64,000 nt of DNA from Lachnospiraceae bacterium (GCA_022510745.1 JAFLSY010000002.1:124001-188000); one strand, 5' to 3'. Positions 16,735 through 27,169 are shown, numbered from the stretch's first letter. Notes: generated by a model from the letters alone, not told the origin. Translations and numbers: made by a program.

Positions 16735-17871
16735 ATGGCGCAATACGCAAGAGGGTATGCGGAAGTGGATCTGGATGCAATCGTGTCCAATATGAAGAAT
16801 ATGAAAGCCGGTGTTGATTTAGATACCCGCATGATGGGTGTGATCAAAACGGATGGTTATGGGCATGGAAGTATTCCTATTGCCAAAGCACTGGAGAAGT
16901 TGGATTGTATGTACGGTTTTGCGGTGGCAACTGCTGAAGAAGCCTTTGAACTTAGGGAGAACGGCATAGCGCTTCCTATTTTGATTTTGGGCTATGTTTT
17001 TCCCGACAGTTACGCAAAACTGATAGAATGGGACATCAGCTCCACTGTATTTCGGACGGATGTGGTAGAACTGCTGGCAGAGGAGGCCTTAAAACAACAT
17101 AAGAAGGCCAAGGTTCATATCAAGGTGGATACGGGTATGGGAAGAATCGGCATTCTGCCTGATGAGGAAGGTTTTCAGTTTGTCAGAAGAACATCAGAAA
17201 CCCAAGGCATAGACATAGAGGGAATCTTTACCCATTTTGCCAGAGCGGATGAAGCCGATACAACAAATGCTTTAAAACAGCTGGATATATTCCGGCGATT
17301 TACCGAAGAAGTGGAAAGGATTCCGGGATTAAAAGGACTTATAAAGCACTGTTCCAACAGTGCCGGTATACTTAAGATGCCAGAGGCCAATATGGATGTT
17401 GTCAGAGCGGGAATCAGTCTTTACGGCCTAGCACCTTCGAAAGAAGTGGATATGGGCCGTATACCCTTAACGCCGGCCCTGTCCCTCTACAGTACCGTTA
17501 TCCATGTAAAATGGCTGCCGGCCGGTTCACCCATCAGCTACGGGGGGACCTATGTGACGGACAGTAAAAGGAGAATCGCCACAATCCCTTTAGGATACGG
17601 AGACGGATACCCCAGGGGACTGTCGGGAAAGGGGTATGTGCTTATTAGAGGTAAAAAGGTACCTATTGTCGGACGCATCTGTATGGATCAGTTTATGGTG
17701 GATGTCACAGATGTCCCGGAAGTAAAGGAAGGAGATAAGGTCACTCTGATCGGAAGGGACGGTGAAGAGGTTATTTCGGCTGAAACACTGGGTGAACTTT
17801 CCGGACGTTTTCATTACGAACTCGTATGTATGTTGAGTAAACGGATCCCCAGAATATATATTGGAGGATGA
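16735..17871 (+). CDS. alr: Alanine racemase
   Basis: 378 residues, a fold-type III PLP enzyme that makes D-alanine for peptidoglycan. The PLP lysine lies in VIKTDGYGHG, slightly different from the usual VVKADAYGHG. The catalytic Tyr lies in PISYGGTYV, where the usual Arg after the glycine (YGRTY) is Gly. The substrate region DQFMVDVTDV is present. ATG 16735 is chosen because it gives the standard start (AQYARGYAEVDLDAI) and has GAGGAAACAAGG upstream; an earlier ATG at 16717 would add six residues. It follows nnr closely and precedes mazF, an order similar to the alr-ndoAI-ndoA region of Bacillus but without the antitoxin. Confidence 0.95.
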   Translation: MAQYARGYAEVDLDAIVSNMKNMKAGVDLDTRMMGVIKTDGYGHGSIPIAKALEKLDCMYGFAVATAEEAFELRENGIALPILILGYVFPDSYAKLIEWDISSTVFRTDVVELLAEEALKQHKKAKVHIKVDTGMGRIGILPDEEGFQFVRRTSETQGIDIEGIFTHFARADEADTTNALKQLDIFRRFTEEVERIPGLKGLIKHCSNSAGILKMPEANMDVVRAGISLYGLAPSKEVDMGRIPLTPALSLYSTVIHVKWLPAGSPISYGGTYVTDSKRRIATIPLGYGDGYPRGLSGKGYVLIRGKKVPIVGRICMDQFMVDVTDVPEVKEGDKVTLIGRDGEEVISAETLGELSGRFHYELVCMLSKRIPRIYIGG

Positions 17872-17956
17872 ACTGAATAGCGCAAGATAAACTGGCAATA
17901 CTACTACCAGACTAAAAAGACCCGAAAAAGCGGGAAGCCGGAAAGGAATGCAGGTT

Positions 17957-18298
17957 ATGAGAAGAGGCGACGTATACTATGCAGATTTAAGACCGGTGGT
18001 AGGTTCCGAACAGGGAGGTATCCGGCCGGTTTTGATCATACAGAATGATGTGGGAAACAGGCACAGCCCTACGGTGATCTGTGCGGCTATCACATCCAAG
18101 ATGAATAAGGCAAAACTGCCCACTCATATTGAGCTGTCCACGCTGCAGTATGATATGGACAAAGATTCCGTCATTTTATTGGAACAGCTGCGTACCATAG
18201 ACAAAAAACGATTGAAGGATAAAGTCTGCCATCTGGATCCTCAGATTATGAAGAAAGTCAATAGAGCGCTGATGATAAGTCTGGAACTGGATACATAA
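17957..18298 (+). CDS. mazF: MazF/NdoA (PemK-like) endoribonuclease toxin, no adjacent antitoxin
   Basis: 113 residues, very close to Bacillus NdoA over the full length: [52 protein letters not shown] and [15 protein letters not shown]. The RGDVY Arg and SPT Thr of the MazF active site are present. Proteins of this family cut single-stranded RNA at short sequences. ATG 17957 has AAAGGA nine bases upstream; ATG 17948 is too close to that site. In Bacillus and many clostridia the antitoxin gene lies between alr and mazF. Here the 85-bp gap has stops in every frame and no antitoxin, so regulation is either in trans or different. Confidence 0.93.
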   Translation: MRRGDVYYADLRPVVGSEQGGIRPVLIIQNDVGNRHSPTVICAAITSKMNKAKLPTHIELSTLQYDMDKDSVILLEQLRTIDKKRLKDKVCHLDPQIMKKVNRALMISLELDT

Positions 18299-18315
18299 CG
18301 GGAGGGCAGTCCGGC

Positions 18316-18344
18316 TTGACGAATGAATCTATAAATGGTATATT
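18316..18344 (+). promoter_or_regulatory. Promoter of the YebC-type gene
   Basis: TTGACG (18316-18321), a 17-bp spacer and TATATT (18339-18344), about 37 bp before the start codon. Confidence 0.72.
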
Positions 18345-18380
18345 TTAATTTACGGAAAAAAGTACTAAAGGAGAGGAATT

Positions 18381-19109
18381 ATGTCAGGACATTCTAAATT
18401 TGCAAACATTAAGCATAAAAAAGAGAAGAACGATGCCGCAAAAGGAAAGATATTTACGATTATCGGCAGAGAGATCGCGGTAGCGGTGAAAGAGGGCGGA
18501 CCTGACCCGGCCAATAACTTTAAACTGGCACAGGTCATTGCCAAGGCAAAGGCCAACAATATGCCCAATGATACGATTGACAGAGGCATTAAGAAGGCGG
18601 CCGGAGACGTGGGAAATGTCAACTATGAGTACGTTACTTACGAAGGATATGGTCCTAACGGAATAGCGATTATTGTGGATGCGCTGACGGATAATAAGAA
18701 TCGTACCGCAGCCAATGTAAGAAGTGCGTTCACCAAAGGACAGGGTAATGTAGGAACCCCCGGCTGCGTATCTTTCATGTTCGATAAAAAAGGACAGATC
18801 ATCATTGACAAAGAGGAGTATGATGCGGAGGCGGATGATCTGATGATGCAGGTTTTAGACGCGGGCGCCGAGGACTTTTCCGAGGAGGAGGACAGCTATG
18901 AAGTGCTGACCGATCCCGATTCCTTTGAAGAGGTCAGAAAGGCACTTGAGGAAGCAGGTATTCCCATGTTAAGCGCCGAGGTGACCATGATTCCCCAGAA
19001 CTATGTAGAACTAACAGATGAGACTGCAATCAAGAATCTGCAGCGTACCCTGGATCTGTTGGAGGATGATGACGACGTGCAGGCCGTTTATCACAATTGG
19101 GATGAATAA
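18381..19109 (+). CDS. yebC: YebC/PmpR/TACO1 family protein
   Basis: 242 residues with the family opening [20 protein letters not shown] and then [19 protein letters not shown]; the full length matches the family. YebC proteins were long annotated as transcriptional regulators; recent work ties members to translation, where they help ribosomes on difficult sequences such as polyproline, as TACO1 does in mitochondria. The sequence does not decide between these roles. AAAGGAGAGG precedes the ATG and a promoter lies upstream, so it is probably expressed independently of mazF. Confidence 0.95.
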   Translation: MSGHSKFANIKHKKEKNDAAKGKIFTIIGREIAVAVKEGGPDPANNFKLAQVIAKAKANNMPNDTIDRGIKKAAGDVGNVNYEYVTYEGYGPNGIAIIVDALTDNKNRTAANVRSAFTKGQGNVGTPGCVSFMFDKKGQIIIDKEEYDAEADDLMMQVLDAGAEDFSEEEDSYEVLTDPDSFEEVRKALEEAGIPMLSAEVTMIPQNYVELTDETAIKNLQRTLDLLEDDDDVQAVYHNWDE

Positions 19110-19169
19110 AGTGATTCATAAATAATACATATTGGTCCTTTAACAAAACAGGGTTGGAGGAAATTGCGT

Positions 19170-20114
19170 ATGGATAAATTGGCAATTGTAGTTCCCTGCT
19201 ATAATGAGGAGGAGGTTCTACATATTGCGGCAGATGCCTTAAGAGGCGTGCTGGAGGATTTGATAGCGAAGCAAAAAGTTGCACAGGACAGCTTTATTTT
19301 GTTTGTTAACGACGGTAGTAAGGACAAAACCTGGGAGTTGATCGAAGAGGAGCATGCTGCTCATCCTACTCAAATACGGGGAGTAAAGCTGGCAGGTAAT
19401 GTTGGGCATCAATTTGCTTTGACTGCGGGTCTGCTTACGGCAAAGGACAGAAGTGACGTGACGATATCCATAGATGCGGATTTACAGGATGACGTGGCCG
19501 TCATTGAAGAAATGATAGATAAATATCATGCGGGAAATGACATTGTATACGGCGTCCGCAGCGACAGAAGTTCGGATTCTTTTTTTAAGCGTTTTACGGC
19601 GCAGAGCTTTTATAAGCTGATGGCGGTCATGGGGGTCAAGACGGTCTATAATCATGCGGATTTTCGATTGATGAGCAGACGGGCTGTGGAACAGTTTTCC
19701 CAATATGGTGAAACAAATTTGTTCCTTCGAGGTATGATTCCCTTGATCGGATATCAGACGGACAGTGTCTACTATGAGCGTAAAGAGCGGGTAGCAGGAG
19801 AATCCAAATATCCGCTGAAAAAAATGGTGGCGTTGGCATTTAACGGGATTACATCCTTTTCCATCAAACCCATCAGTCTGATTACATGGCTTGGCAGTCT
19901 GATTATTGTAGGCAGTGTGCTGGCGGCCATATATGCGTTGGCATCTTATTTTACCGGTAATGTTGTGCCGGGCTGGACGTCTCTCATTCTTTCCATCTGG
20001 TTTATCGGGGGTGTCCAGCTTTTGGCGATCGGACTGGTAGGACAGTATATCGGCAAGATTTACGTGGAGGTAAAACATCGACCCCGCTATAACATAGAAA
20101 AAGTGCTGGAATAA
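19170..20114 (+). CDS. Membrane-anchored family 2 glycosyltransferase (GtrB/DPM1-like)
   Basis: 314 residues. The N-terminal GT-A domain (about 1-215) has VVPCYNEEEVL, FVNDGSKDKTWELIEE and the DxD-like SIDADLQDD. Two C-terminal transmembrane helices follow (about 230-255 and 265-290; LITWLGSLIIVGSVLAAIY and SLILSIWFIGGVQLLAIG), with GQYIGKIYVEVKHRPRY at the end. Relatives transfer glucose or similar sugars from UDP-sugar to undecaprenyl phosphate on the inner membrane face. ATG 19170 has GGAGG nine bases upstream and is preferred over TTG 19164. A polytopic membrane protein follows after 48 bp and may use the lipid-linked sugar; that link is inference. Confidence 0.92.
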   Translation: MDKLAIVVPCYNEEEVLHIAADALRGVLEDLIAKQKVAQDSFILFVNDGSKDKTWELIEEEHAAHPTQIRGVKLAGNVGHQFALTAGLLTAKDRSDVTISIDADLQDDVAVIEEMIDKYHAGNDIVYGVRSDRSSDSFFKRFTAQSFYKLMAVMGVKTVYNHADFRLMSRRAVEQFSQYGETNLFLRGMIPLIGYQTDSVYYERKERVAGESKYPLKKMVALAFNGITSFSIKPISLITWLGSLIIVGSVLAAIYALASYFTGNVVPGWTSLILSIWFIGGVQLLAIGLVGQYIGKIYVEVKHRPRYNIEKVLE

Positions 20115-20162
20115 CAATTCTTTTCAAAACAGAAACGTTTTTGAACAGGTGGTGAGCGCAAA

Positions 20163-21836
20163 ATGACTTTTAGAAAAAATATTTTTAGCTATTTACTATG
20201 GGCCTTATTTTCGGCATCTGTCTGTATTTATCATATTGCGATCGTAACGCTTTTCTTAGAGCAGACGCCTTTACGAGATGATTATGCCAGAATGGGAGTT
20301 ATTGGGGTGACCATCATACTGGCTGTGGGAATCTTTGCGCTGCTGCGCAGATTGGTGAAGAATCGGGAACAGGAAGCCGAGAAACAGGGGGTATCCCATT
20401 TGATATGGGAAGCTGCGCTGGCCGTTTTATTTATAGGAGCCGGCATTTTTATACGGGCTTTTATGGCGGGGGAAGGTACACAGGAAGCGGCATTTTTTGA
20501 AACTGCCAGCGTGACGGGACAGCCGGTTATTCCCATTGCCCATGGAGCCCAGTATCTCTATGTTCTGGTACTTAGGGGACTTTTTATCATAGTTGGTAAC
20601 AGCTTCACTGCCGGTATTATCCTGCAGATCATATTACAGGCATTGACTGCAGTTGTCTGGTATTTAGGAATCAGAAGACTTTCCGGACCGGTTGCATCAT
20701 TGTTATTTATGGCAGGCATCATGCTGCTTCCCGGATCCGTACAGGAAGGTATTACCTATTCTCCCAGAATATTATATATGTTTTTGTATGGTCTTATTTT
20801 CCTGATGGCAGGCCGCTTTCTGCGAAGGCAGAAAACGGGTGCCCCTATGAAATGGTATTCCTGGGTACAGACAGTGGCGTTGGGAATCGGTATCGGTGTC
20901 CTGACGTATTTGGATGTATCAGGATTAACTCTGCTGCTTCCCATACTTTTTCTCTATGGAGTGAAAGAAGATGAAGAAGCGTCCAAAGGAGTCAAACGCT
21001 TTCTCATGCTGTCCCTGCAGGTGATAACAGTCATTTTTGTATTTTTCCTGACAGTGATCTTGATCATGTTTTTTGACGGTATGCAGAATAATGCGGATAT
21101 TATCCAAGTATTCAATACTTGGTGTACGCTTTTTTCCTACAAGGGTACGGGTAGACTGCCGACTCTGTTGTATCCCAATACCATTTTGGGGACTTATTCC
21201 ATGCCGGTGATATCGTTTTTGCTGCTGTTTGGGATTCCTGCTTTCTTTGTGCATGAAAAGAGAGAGTCTCAGATGCTGTACTTTTTCTTCCTGTTAGGTG
21301 CGGCAGTAATTTTGGCCGGAAATTTCCATGCTTCCGGCATGACGGCAGGGTATCTTACCTTTACATTGGTGCTGGCAATGATGGGCGCGGGTGTCCATAC
21401 CGCATTACAACAAAGTATTAAGGAGCCTGCATTAGAGACGGCAGGAGCAGAGGGTAAGGATGCTCAAAAGACCGCGGACGAGACAGTAAAAGAGAAAAAA
21501 TCCGAAAATGTCGGAAACATTGAAAAGTTGGAGAAGACTGATAAGAAGAACGATAAGGCTGAAAAGAAGAAAGCGGCCAAAGAAGAAGCGGAAGCTAAAA
21601 AAGCTGCAAAAGCGGAGAAGAAAGCGGCGAAAGAAAAGCCCGGAAAAGGAAATGCGGCCGCCATCGCAGTCTCACAGCCTGCGGCACAGGCGAATAAGAA
21701 GGGTAATTACATAGAGAATCCGCTGCCGTTGCCTAAAAAACATGAAACGAAGGTTTTGGACTATCCTTATTTTGTGGCTACAGATAAGTTGCGATATGAT
21801 ATCAAAGTTGCCTCCGATGACGATTTTGATATTTAG
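20163..21836 (+). CDS. Polytopic membrane protein with Lys/Ala-rich cytoplasmic tail
   Basis: 557 residues; I do not recognise a specific family. Residues 1-420 contain about ten or more hydrophobic helices (for example VIGVTIILAVGIFALL, LAVLFIGAGIFIRAF, VITVIFVFFLTVILIMFF). Helical membrane arrangement and position behind a GtrB-like enzyme fit a GT-C-type glycosyltransferase or related envelope protein, but no catalytic motif was confirmed. Residues about 420-510 are low-complexity Lys/Ala/Glu (KKAAKEEAEAKKAAKAEKK), probably a flexible or single-alpha-helix tail. The end (LDYPYFVATDKLRYDIKV) is more ordered in composition. A terminator follows at 21883. Confidence 0.8.
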   Translation: MTFRKNIFSYLLWALFSASVCIYHIAIVTLFLEQTPLRDDYARMGVIGVTIILAVGIFALLRRLVKNREQEAEKQGVSHLIWEAALAVLFIGAGIFIRAFMAGEGTQEAAFFETASVTGQPVIPIAHGAQYLYVLVLRGLFIIVGNSFTAGIILQIILQALTAVVWYLGIRRLSGPVASLLFMAGIMLLPGSVQEGITYSPRILYMFLYGLIFLMAGRFLRRQKTGAPMKWYSWVQTVALGIGIGVLTYLDVSGLTLLLPILFLYGVKEDEEASKGVKRFLMLSLQVITVIFVFFLTVILIMFFDGMQNNADIIQVFNTWCTLFSYKGTGRLPTLLYPNTILGTYSMPVISFLLLFGIPAFFVHEKRESQMLYFFFLLGAAVILAGNFHASGMTAGYLTFTLVLAMMGAGVHTALQQSIKEPALETAGAEGKDAQKTADETVKEKKSENVGNIEKLEKTDKKNDKAEKKKAAKEEAEAKKAAKAEKKAAKEKPGKGNAAAIAVSQPAAQANKKGNYIENPLPLPKKHETKVLDYPYFVATDKLRYDIKVASDDDFDI

Positions 21837-21882
21837 CCGTGTTTCTTTAGCGTATGAAATCAGAATTCCTGTACACAATAAT

Positions 21883-21912
21883 AGAGAACCGTAATGCGGT
21901 TCTCTATTTTTT
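21883..21912 (+). terminator. Intrinsic terminator before tepA
   Basis: AGAGAACCG (21883-21891) pairs with CGGTTCTCT (21897-21905) around a 5-base loop, followed by ATTTTTT. An in-frame ATG at 21894 lies inside it. Confidence 0.88.
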
Positions 21913-21926
21913 GTGGAGGCAGGCAT

Positions 21927-22634
21927 ATGCAGAAAAATCGAGAAAACGATCAGGACGATAAACGACGGGAAGAAGAGAAGCACAAAGATGAACGGATTGA
22001 ACAGCTCGGTCAGGTGACATTGAACAAGAATAAGGAAAAGCAGAATATCCATCTGCTTACCATCATTGGTGAAGTGGAGGGACATGATAATTTAAACAGT
22101 TCCTCAAAGACTACAAAATATGAGCACATTCTGCCGCAGCTGGCAGCCATAGAGGACAGTCAGGAGATACAGGGTGTCATGGTATTATTAAATACTATGG
22201 GCGGAGATGTGGAAGCCGGGCTTGCAATTGCCGAGATGCTGGCCTCTTTGTCTAAACCTACCGTTTCTCTGGTGCTGGGCGGCAGCCATTCCATCGGCGT
22301 TACGATTGCCGTCAGTACGGACTATTCCTATATTGTTCCTTCAGGTACCATGGTCATACATCCGGTGAGGATGAACGGTATGGTGATCGGGGTACCGCAG
22401 ACTTTTGATTATTTCAAGCAGATCCAGGACAGAATAACCGGCTTTGTGTGCAATCACTGCGGTATTCATAAAGAAAGGCTGGAAGCGCTTATGATGGAAA
22501 CCGGCGTGCTCACCAAAGATGTAGGAACGATCCTGGTGGGACAGGAGGCAGTGAATGAAGGGATCATCGATGAGGTGGGAGGTATCAGAGAAGCTATGCG
22601 TAAGCTGCATAAGCTAATTTCCGGCGGAAAGTAA
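21927..22634 (+). CDS. tepA: ClpP-like serine peptidase, TepA/YmfB type
   Basis: 235 residues. The N-terminal 30-40 residues are highly charged; the rest is a ClpP/crotonase-fold domain. The nucleophile region GGSHSIGVTIAVSTD contains the Ser, and SGTMVIHPVRM contains the His. The LLNTMGGDVEAGLAIAEML region is typical of ClpP relatives. It lacks a partner ATPase nearby. The Bacillus homologue YmfB/TepA lies beside spoIIIE, and here too the next gene is FtsK/SpoIIIE, so the context supports the name. ATG 21927 has GGAGG seven bases upstream; the in-frame ATG at 21894 lies in the terminator and is rejected. Confidence 0.92.
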   Translation: MQKNRENDQDDKRREEEKHKDERIEQLGQVTLNKNKEKQNIHLLTIIGEVEGHDNLNSSSKTTKYEHILPQLAAIEDSQEIQGVMVLLNTMGGDVEAGLAIAEMLASLSKPTVSLVLGGSHSIGVTIAVSTDYSYIVPSGTMVIHPVRMNGMVIGVPQTFDYFKQIQDRITGFVCNHCGIHKERLEALMMETGVLTKDVGTILVGQEAVNEGIIDEVGGIREAMRKLHKLISGGK

Positions 22635-22652
22635 AAAACCGTTGTATACATG

Positions 22653-22681
22653 GTGACAAGCCCGCAGAAAAATGATATAAT
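22653..22681 (+). promoter_or_regulatory. Promoter of the ftsK/spoIIIE gene
   Basis: GTGACA (22653-22658), a 17-bp spacer and a perfect TATAAT (22676-22681). Confidence 0.75.
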
Positions 22682-22714
22682 GGTCGGAGTATATGAAGCG
22701 GGGTTTAAGTTTTT

Positions 22715-25471
22715 ATGGCATCCAATCAGAATAAAAAGTCATCAGCTTCGAAGAGAAGCACGCAAAATTCCCAAAGAGGGAACAGTGAAAATTTCAGGCA
22801 GTATACCGAGCAGGAGAGCGCTCTATTTCATGAAGTGGCGTTGATCCTGCTGTTTGCGGTTACGGTGATTTTATTTTTATGCAATTTTGGCATTATAGGA
22901 ACTGTAGGTAACGCTATCAGCGCCGTGCTTTTCGGTCTGTTCGGTTTTCTGGCTTATCTCATTGCGATTGCCGCTTTTATCGGAGCGGCGTTCTGGTCCG
23001 CTAATCAGGGCAATCCTGCCGCAATCAGAAAACTGGCAGCGGCCTGTGTTTTGTTCATACTGGCAGGTATTATCTGTGAACTGATTTCCGGAAACCCTTC
23101 TGCGCCGGAATACAGTGTGGGAGAAATCTACAGATATTCCAGTGAAAACAGGGCAGGAGGCGGTGTAATCGCCGGCAGTCTGGCCTATATGTTAGTGCAT
23201 TTTCTGGATATGATAGGCACTGTTTTAGTGGTGTTGATCCTGGGCATTATCAGTGCGGTACTTTTGACCGAACGATCCTTCGTGGACAGCGTTAAAAACG
23301 GCGGCAGAAGAATGGCCGAGCTTTCCAGAGAGGACGCGGAGAGAAGACGGGAACAGGCCCGTATACGCCGCAATGATTACGAAGAGGCAAGACAGAGGAA
23401 GGATGAGGAGCGTGCAAGGCGTGATGAGGAACGCCGCCTGAAAGCGGAGGAGAAAGAGAACGAAAGAATTCTTCGCATGGATAAGAAAGTAACGGGTGTC
23501 ATGGCAGATACCTCCTTAACTGCGCCTATTGACAAAAAAGGCCGGGACGATATTCATGAAATTACCCTGAATGAAGAAAATCTGACAGATTTTGATAATA
23601 TCAGAATAAACGGTGGGACTATGGAGTCCGAACCGGAAGAACATTATGAAGATGTGCGGGAAATTTATGCACAGGAGGAAGAAGAACCTGTATCAGAGTT
23701 TGAACCCTATGAAGAGGAACAGCCCATATACAGGGAAGCGACCATCCGTATGAGCAGTTTAGGCGGAGGAGAAAAGCCCACCGTACAGTCAGTACATAGT
23801 ACGGATGATTATCCACCTATTCAGAGTCGTTCCGTGCAGCCCATGCCCATGCAGTCGCAGATTATGCAAAAAGATGAGCCTGCTTATCAGCCGGCTGCCA
23901 CAGTAAGACCGGTGGCAAGACCGGCCGCAGTTCCTAATGCGGAGAGCGGAGATTCCCGTATGACGGAAGAAATTCAGGCGGCTGAGAAGAAAGCGCCTAA
24001 AAAATACATATTCCCCCCGCTGTCCCGATTGCAGAAGGGTCAAGGCGGTGGTGGAGATTCCGCGAAAGAACTGAAGGAAACCGCATACAGGCTGCAGCAG
24101 ACTTTAAATACCTTTGGAGTAAAAGTGTCCATTACGGATATCAGTCAGGGACCTGCGGTTACCAGATATGAACTGCAGCCGGAACAGGGCGTAAAGGTCA
24201 GCAAAATAGTAGGATTGGCAGATGATATCAAGTTAAATCTGGCAGCTACGGATATTCGTATTGAAGCGCCGATTCCCGGAAAAGCGGCGATTGGTATAGA
24301 GGTGCCAAACAAAGAAAATACGGCGGTTGCTCTCAGGGATTTATTGGAAAGCAACGAGTTTAAAGAGTTCTCGTCCAATCTGGCTTTTGCGGTCGGTAAG
24401 GACATTGCAGGTAAAGTAGTGGTGGCAGATATTGCGAAAATGCCCCATATGCTGATTGCGGGAGCAACCGGCTCCGGTAAATCGGTCTGCATCAATACAT
24501 TGATCATGAGTATTCTCTATAAGGCACATCCGGACGATGTGAAACTGATCATGGTAGATCCGAAGGTGGTGGAGTTAAGCGTATACAATGGAATCCCCCA
24601 TCTTCTGATTCCCGTGGTAACGGATCCCAAGAAAGCGTCTGCGGCTCTGCACTGGGGCGTGTCCGAGATGACGGACCGCTATAAAAAATTTGCGGACTTT
24701 AATGTCAGGGATTTAAAAGGTTACAATCAGAAAGTAGAAAGTATGAAGGAACGGGGAGAAGAGGATGCCCCTGCCAAGATGCCGCAGATCGTGATCATCG
24801 TGGACGAGCTTGCGGATTTGATGATGGTGGCACCCGGTGAGGTGGAGGAGTCCATCTGCCGTCTTGCACAGCTTGCCAGAGCAGCGGGAATTCATTTGAT
24901 CATTGCGACCCAAAGACCTTCCGTAGATGTTATTACCGGTTTGATCAAAGCCAATATGCCCAGCCGCGTGGCTTTCAGTGTATCCAGTGGAGTGGATTCC
25001 CGTACCATTCTGGATATGAACGGTGCGGAGAAGCTGTTGGGGAAGGGAGATATGCTTTTCTATCCTCAAGGCTATACCAAGCCTGCCCGTGTACAGGGTG
25101 CCTTTGTTTCCGACAAAGAGGTTTCCGATGTGGTGGACTTCTTAAAGAATCAAACCCTTGGCAATGTCTATGCGGAGGATATTGAAGAGAAGATTATGAA
25201 TATGGGCTCCGGAAGCAGTGCAGGAGGCGCTTCCGGTGAAGGTGGCAGTGCATTGGATGAGTATTTTGCAGATGCCGGCAGATTCATTATTGATAAGGAT
25301 AAGGCCTCTATTGGTATGTTCCAGAGAATGTTTAAGATAGGCTTTAACCGGGCGGCCCGCATTATGGACCAGCTGTATGAATACGGTGTGGTAGGTGAGG
25401 AAGAAGGGACAAAGCCCCGCAAGGTTTTAATGAGTATGGAACAATTTGAGCAGTTGCTGGAGGAAATATAA
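22715..25471 (+). CDS. spoIIIE: DNA translocase FtsK/SpoIIIE
   Basis: 918 residues. Four hydrophobic helices lie near the N-terminus (about 40-190), followed by a charged, coiled and Pro/Gln-rich linker (about 190-430). The C-terminal motor (about 440-830) has Walker [15 protein letters not shown] and Walker [17 protein letters not shown] with [17 protein letters not shown]. The last 75 residues ([19 protein letters not shown]) are the gamma winged helix that reads KOPS/SRS-type sequences. It pumps chromosomal DNA at the division or sporulation septum. The ribosome site is weak, so the start could be a few codons off. It has its own promoter and runs into fhs two bases later. Confidence 0.96.
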   Translation: MASNQNKKSSASKRSTQNSQRGNSENFRQYTEQESALFHEVALILLFAVTVILFLCNFGIIGTVGNAISAVLFGLFGFLAYLIAIAAFIGAAFWSANQGNPAAIRKLAAACVLFILAGIICELISGNPSAPEYSVGEIYRYSSENRAGGGVIAGSLAYMLVHFLDMIGTVLVVLILGIISAVLLTERSFVDSVKNGGRRMAELSREDAERRREQARIRRNDYEEARQRKDEERARRDEERRLKAEEKENERILRMDKKVTGVMADTSLTAPIDKKGRDDIHEITLNEENLTDFDNIRINGGTMESEPEEHYEDVREIYAQEEEEPVSEFEPYEEEQPIYREATIRMSSLGGGEKPTVQSVHSTDDYPPIQSRSVQPMPMQSQIMQKDEPAYQPAATVRPVARPAAVPNAESGDSRMTEEIQAAEKKAPKKYIFPPLSRLQKGQGGGGDSAKELKETAYRLQQTLNTFGVKVSITDISQGPAVTRYELQPEQGVKVSKIVGLADDIKLNLAATDIRIEAPIPGKAAIGIEVPNKENTAVALRDLLESNEFKEFSSNLAFAVGKDIAGKVVVADIAKMPHMLIAGATGSGKSVCINTLIMSILYKAHPDDVKLIMVDPKVVELSVYNGIPHLLIPVVTDPKKASAALHWGVSEMTDRYKKFADFNVRDLKGYNQKVESMKERGEEDAPAKMPQIVIIVDELADLMMVAPGEVEESICRLAQLARAAGIHLIIATQRPSVDVITGLIKANMPSRVAFSVSSGVDSRTILDMNGAEKLLGKGDMLFYPQGYTKPARVQGAFVSDKEVSDVVDFLKNQTLGNVYAEDIEEKIMNMGSGSSAGGASGEGGSALDEYFADAGRFIIDKDKASIGMFQRMFKIGFNRAARIMDQLYEYGVVGEEEGTKPRKVLMSMEQFEQLLEEI

Positions 25472-25473
25472 GC

Positions 25474-27144
25474 ATGAAGACAGATATTGAAATTGCACAG
25501 CAAGCAGTGATGCAGCCCATTACCGAGGTGGCGGCAAAACTGGATATTGCTGCTGAAGAACTGGAGCTGTATGGAAAATATAAGGCCAAAATATCTGATG
25601 AGTACATAAAAAGAATTTCAGGTAATCCGGATGGTAAACTGATTTTGGTAACGGCTATCAATCCCACTCCCGCCGGAGAAGGGAAAACGACGACCAGCGT
25701 GGGGCTGGGAGACGCCTTCGGACAGCTTGGAAAAAAAGTGGTCATTGCGCTTAGAGAGCCTTCTCTGGGTCCTTGTTTTGGAATCAAGGGCGGCGCCGCA
25801 GGAGGCGGTTATGCACAGGTAGTGCCAATGGAGGATTTGAATCTGCATTTTACAGGTGACTTCCATGCCATTACTTCTGCCAATAATCTGTTGGCGGCTC
25901 TTTTGGATAATCATATCCAGCAGGGCAACGAACTGCGGATCGATACCAGACAGATTGTTTGGAAACGCTGTATGGACATGAATGACCGTGTATTACGGAA
26001 TATTGTGGTAGGTTTAGGCAGTAAAACTGACGGATTTGTCAGAGAGGACCATTTTGTCATTACAGTGGCTTCCGAAATCATGGCAGTACTCTGTCTGGCT
26101 GCGGATATGCAGGATTTGAAGGAAAGGCTTTCCCGTATGGTGGTGGCCTATGACTACGACGGCAATCCGGTAACCGCAGGGCAATTACAGGCTGTGGGAG
26201 CTATGGCGGCTCTTTTAAAGGATGCATTGCAACCGAATTTAATTCAAACTCTGGAGCATACACCTGCTTTGGTACATGGTGGTCCCTTTGCCAATATAGC
26301 CCATGGATGCAATTCAGTGCGGGCTACCAAAACTGCTTTAAAAATGGCGGATTATGTGATTACCGAAGCCGGATTTGGCGCCGATTTAGGTGCTGAGAAG
26401 TTTTTTGATATTAAATGCCGTATGGCAGCACTGCATCCCGATGCGGTTGTTCTGGTTGCTACAATCAGAGCATTGAAGTATAATGGCGGTATCTCTAAGG
26501 CAGAACTCGGAAAAGAAAATCTGGAAGCTCTGAAAATAGGGATTGTCAATTTGGAGAAACATATTGAAAACCTGCAGCTTTATGGTGTTCCTGTAGTAGT
26601 GACTTTGAATTCCTTTGTTTCGGATACAGAGGCAGAGATAAACTTTGTGAAACAGTTCTGTGAAGACAGAGGTTGTGAGTTTGCTATTTCCGAGGTTTGG
26701 GAAAAGGGCGGCGAAGGCGGAATCGCACTGGCCGAAAAAGTGATACGGACATTGGAGACAAAAGAGAGTCATTTTACATTACTCTACGAGGATTCTCTTT
26801 CTCTGAAAGAAAAAATAGAAACCGTGGCAAAGAAGATTTACGGTGCAGGCAGTGTCAGTTTTGCCCCTGCCGTTATCAAACAATTAGAAAAGCTGGAGAC
26901 CTTGGGATTTGGTAAATTTCCTGTTTGTATGGCGAAGAATCAGTATTCCCTGTCGGACGATCCGGATAAACTGGGCCGGCCGGAAGGATTTGAGCTGGGA
27001 GTCAGGGAAGTTTATGTTTCTGCAGGCGCGGGCTTTGTAGTTGTACTGACGGGCGCGATCATGACTATGCCCGGCCTTTCTAAAAATCCGGCCGCATATG
27101 GTATTGATGTGGGTGAAAACGGTATGATTACCGGATTATTTTAG
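25474..27144 (+). CDS. fhs: Formate--tetrahydrofolate ligase
   Basis: 556 residues, the full family length. It joins formate to tetrahydrofolate with ATP hydrolysis, giving 10-formyl-THF. Visible motifs are the P-loop [18 protein letters not shown], then [20 protein letters not shown], the folate region [19 protein letters not shown] and [17 protein letters not shown] (25459-25463) sits in the end of the upstream gene, 10 bases before the ATG, so translation is probably coupled. With folD directly downstream it forms the formate branch of C1 metabolism. The same enzymes serve acetogenesis, but no other Wood-Ljungdahl genes appear here. Confidence 0.97.
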   Translation: MKTDIEIAQQAVMQPITEVAAKLDIAAEELELYGKYKAKISDEYIKRISGNPDGKLILVTAINPTPAGEGKTTTSVGLGDAFGQLGKKVVIALREPSLGPCFGIKGGAAGGGYAQVVPMEDLNLHFTGDFHAITSANNLLAALLDNHIQQGNELRIDTRQIVWKRCMDMNDRVLRNIVVGLGSKTDGFVREDHFVITVASEIMAVLCLAADMQDLKERLSRMVVAYDYDGNPVTAGQLQAVGAMAALLKDALQPNLIQTLEHTPALVHGGPFANIAHGCNSVRATKTALKMADYVITEAGFGADLGAEKFFDIKCRMAALHPDAVVLVATIRALKYNGGISKAELGKENLEALKIGIVNLEKHIENLQLYGVPVVVTLNSFVSDTEAEINFVKQFCEDRGCEFAISEVWEKGGEGGIALAEKVIRTLETKESHFTLLYEDSLSLKEKIETVAKKIYGAGSVSFAPAVIKQLEKLETLGFGKFPVCMAKNQYSLSDDPDKLGRPEGFELGVREVYVSAGAGFVVVLTGAIMTMPGLSKNPAAYGIDVGENGMITGLF

Positions 27145-27169
27145 GCGGAAGGTAAAGGAGTTTTGATTT

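Noticed and set aside
17921..17934. CCCGAAAAAGCGGG hairpin as terminator of alr
   Set aside because: The stem is only 4 bp and no T run follows.
20115..20162. TTCAAAA/TTTTTGAA hairpin between the glycosyltransferase and membrane-protein genes
   Set aside because: It is A/T-only, has no following T run, and the genes appear cotranscribed.
21464..21664. Minus-strand Ala/Phe/Ser-rich frame inside the membrane-protein gene
   Set aside because: It is the antisense of the Lys/Ala/Glu tail and has no ribosome site or homology-like feature.
21894..21896. ATG giving an 11-residue longer TepA
   Set aside because: It is in the loop of a terminator hairpin with no ribosome site; ATG 21927 has GGAGG at the right distance.
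22642..22651. TTGTATACAT upstream of ftsK as a second GntR operator
   Set aside because: It resembles the core of the palindrome at 8174-8203, but the flanks show no symmetry; a 10-bp partial match is expected by chance.
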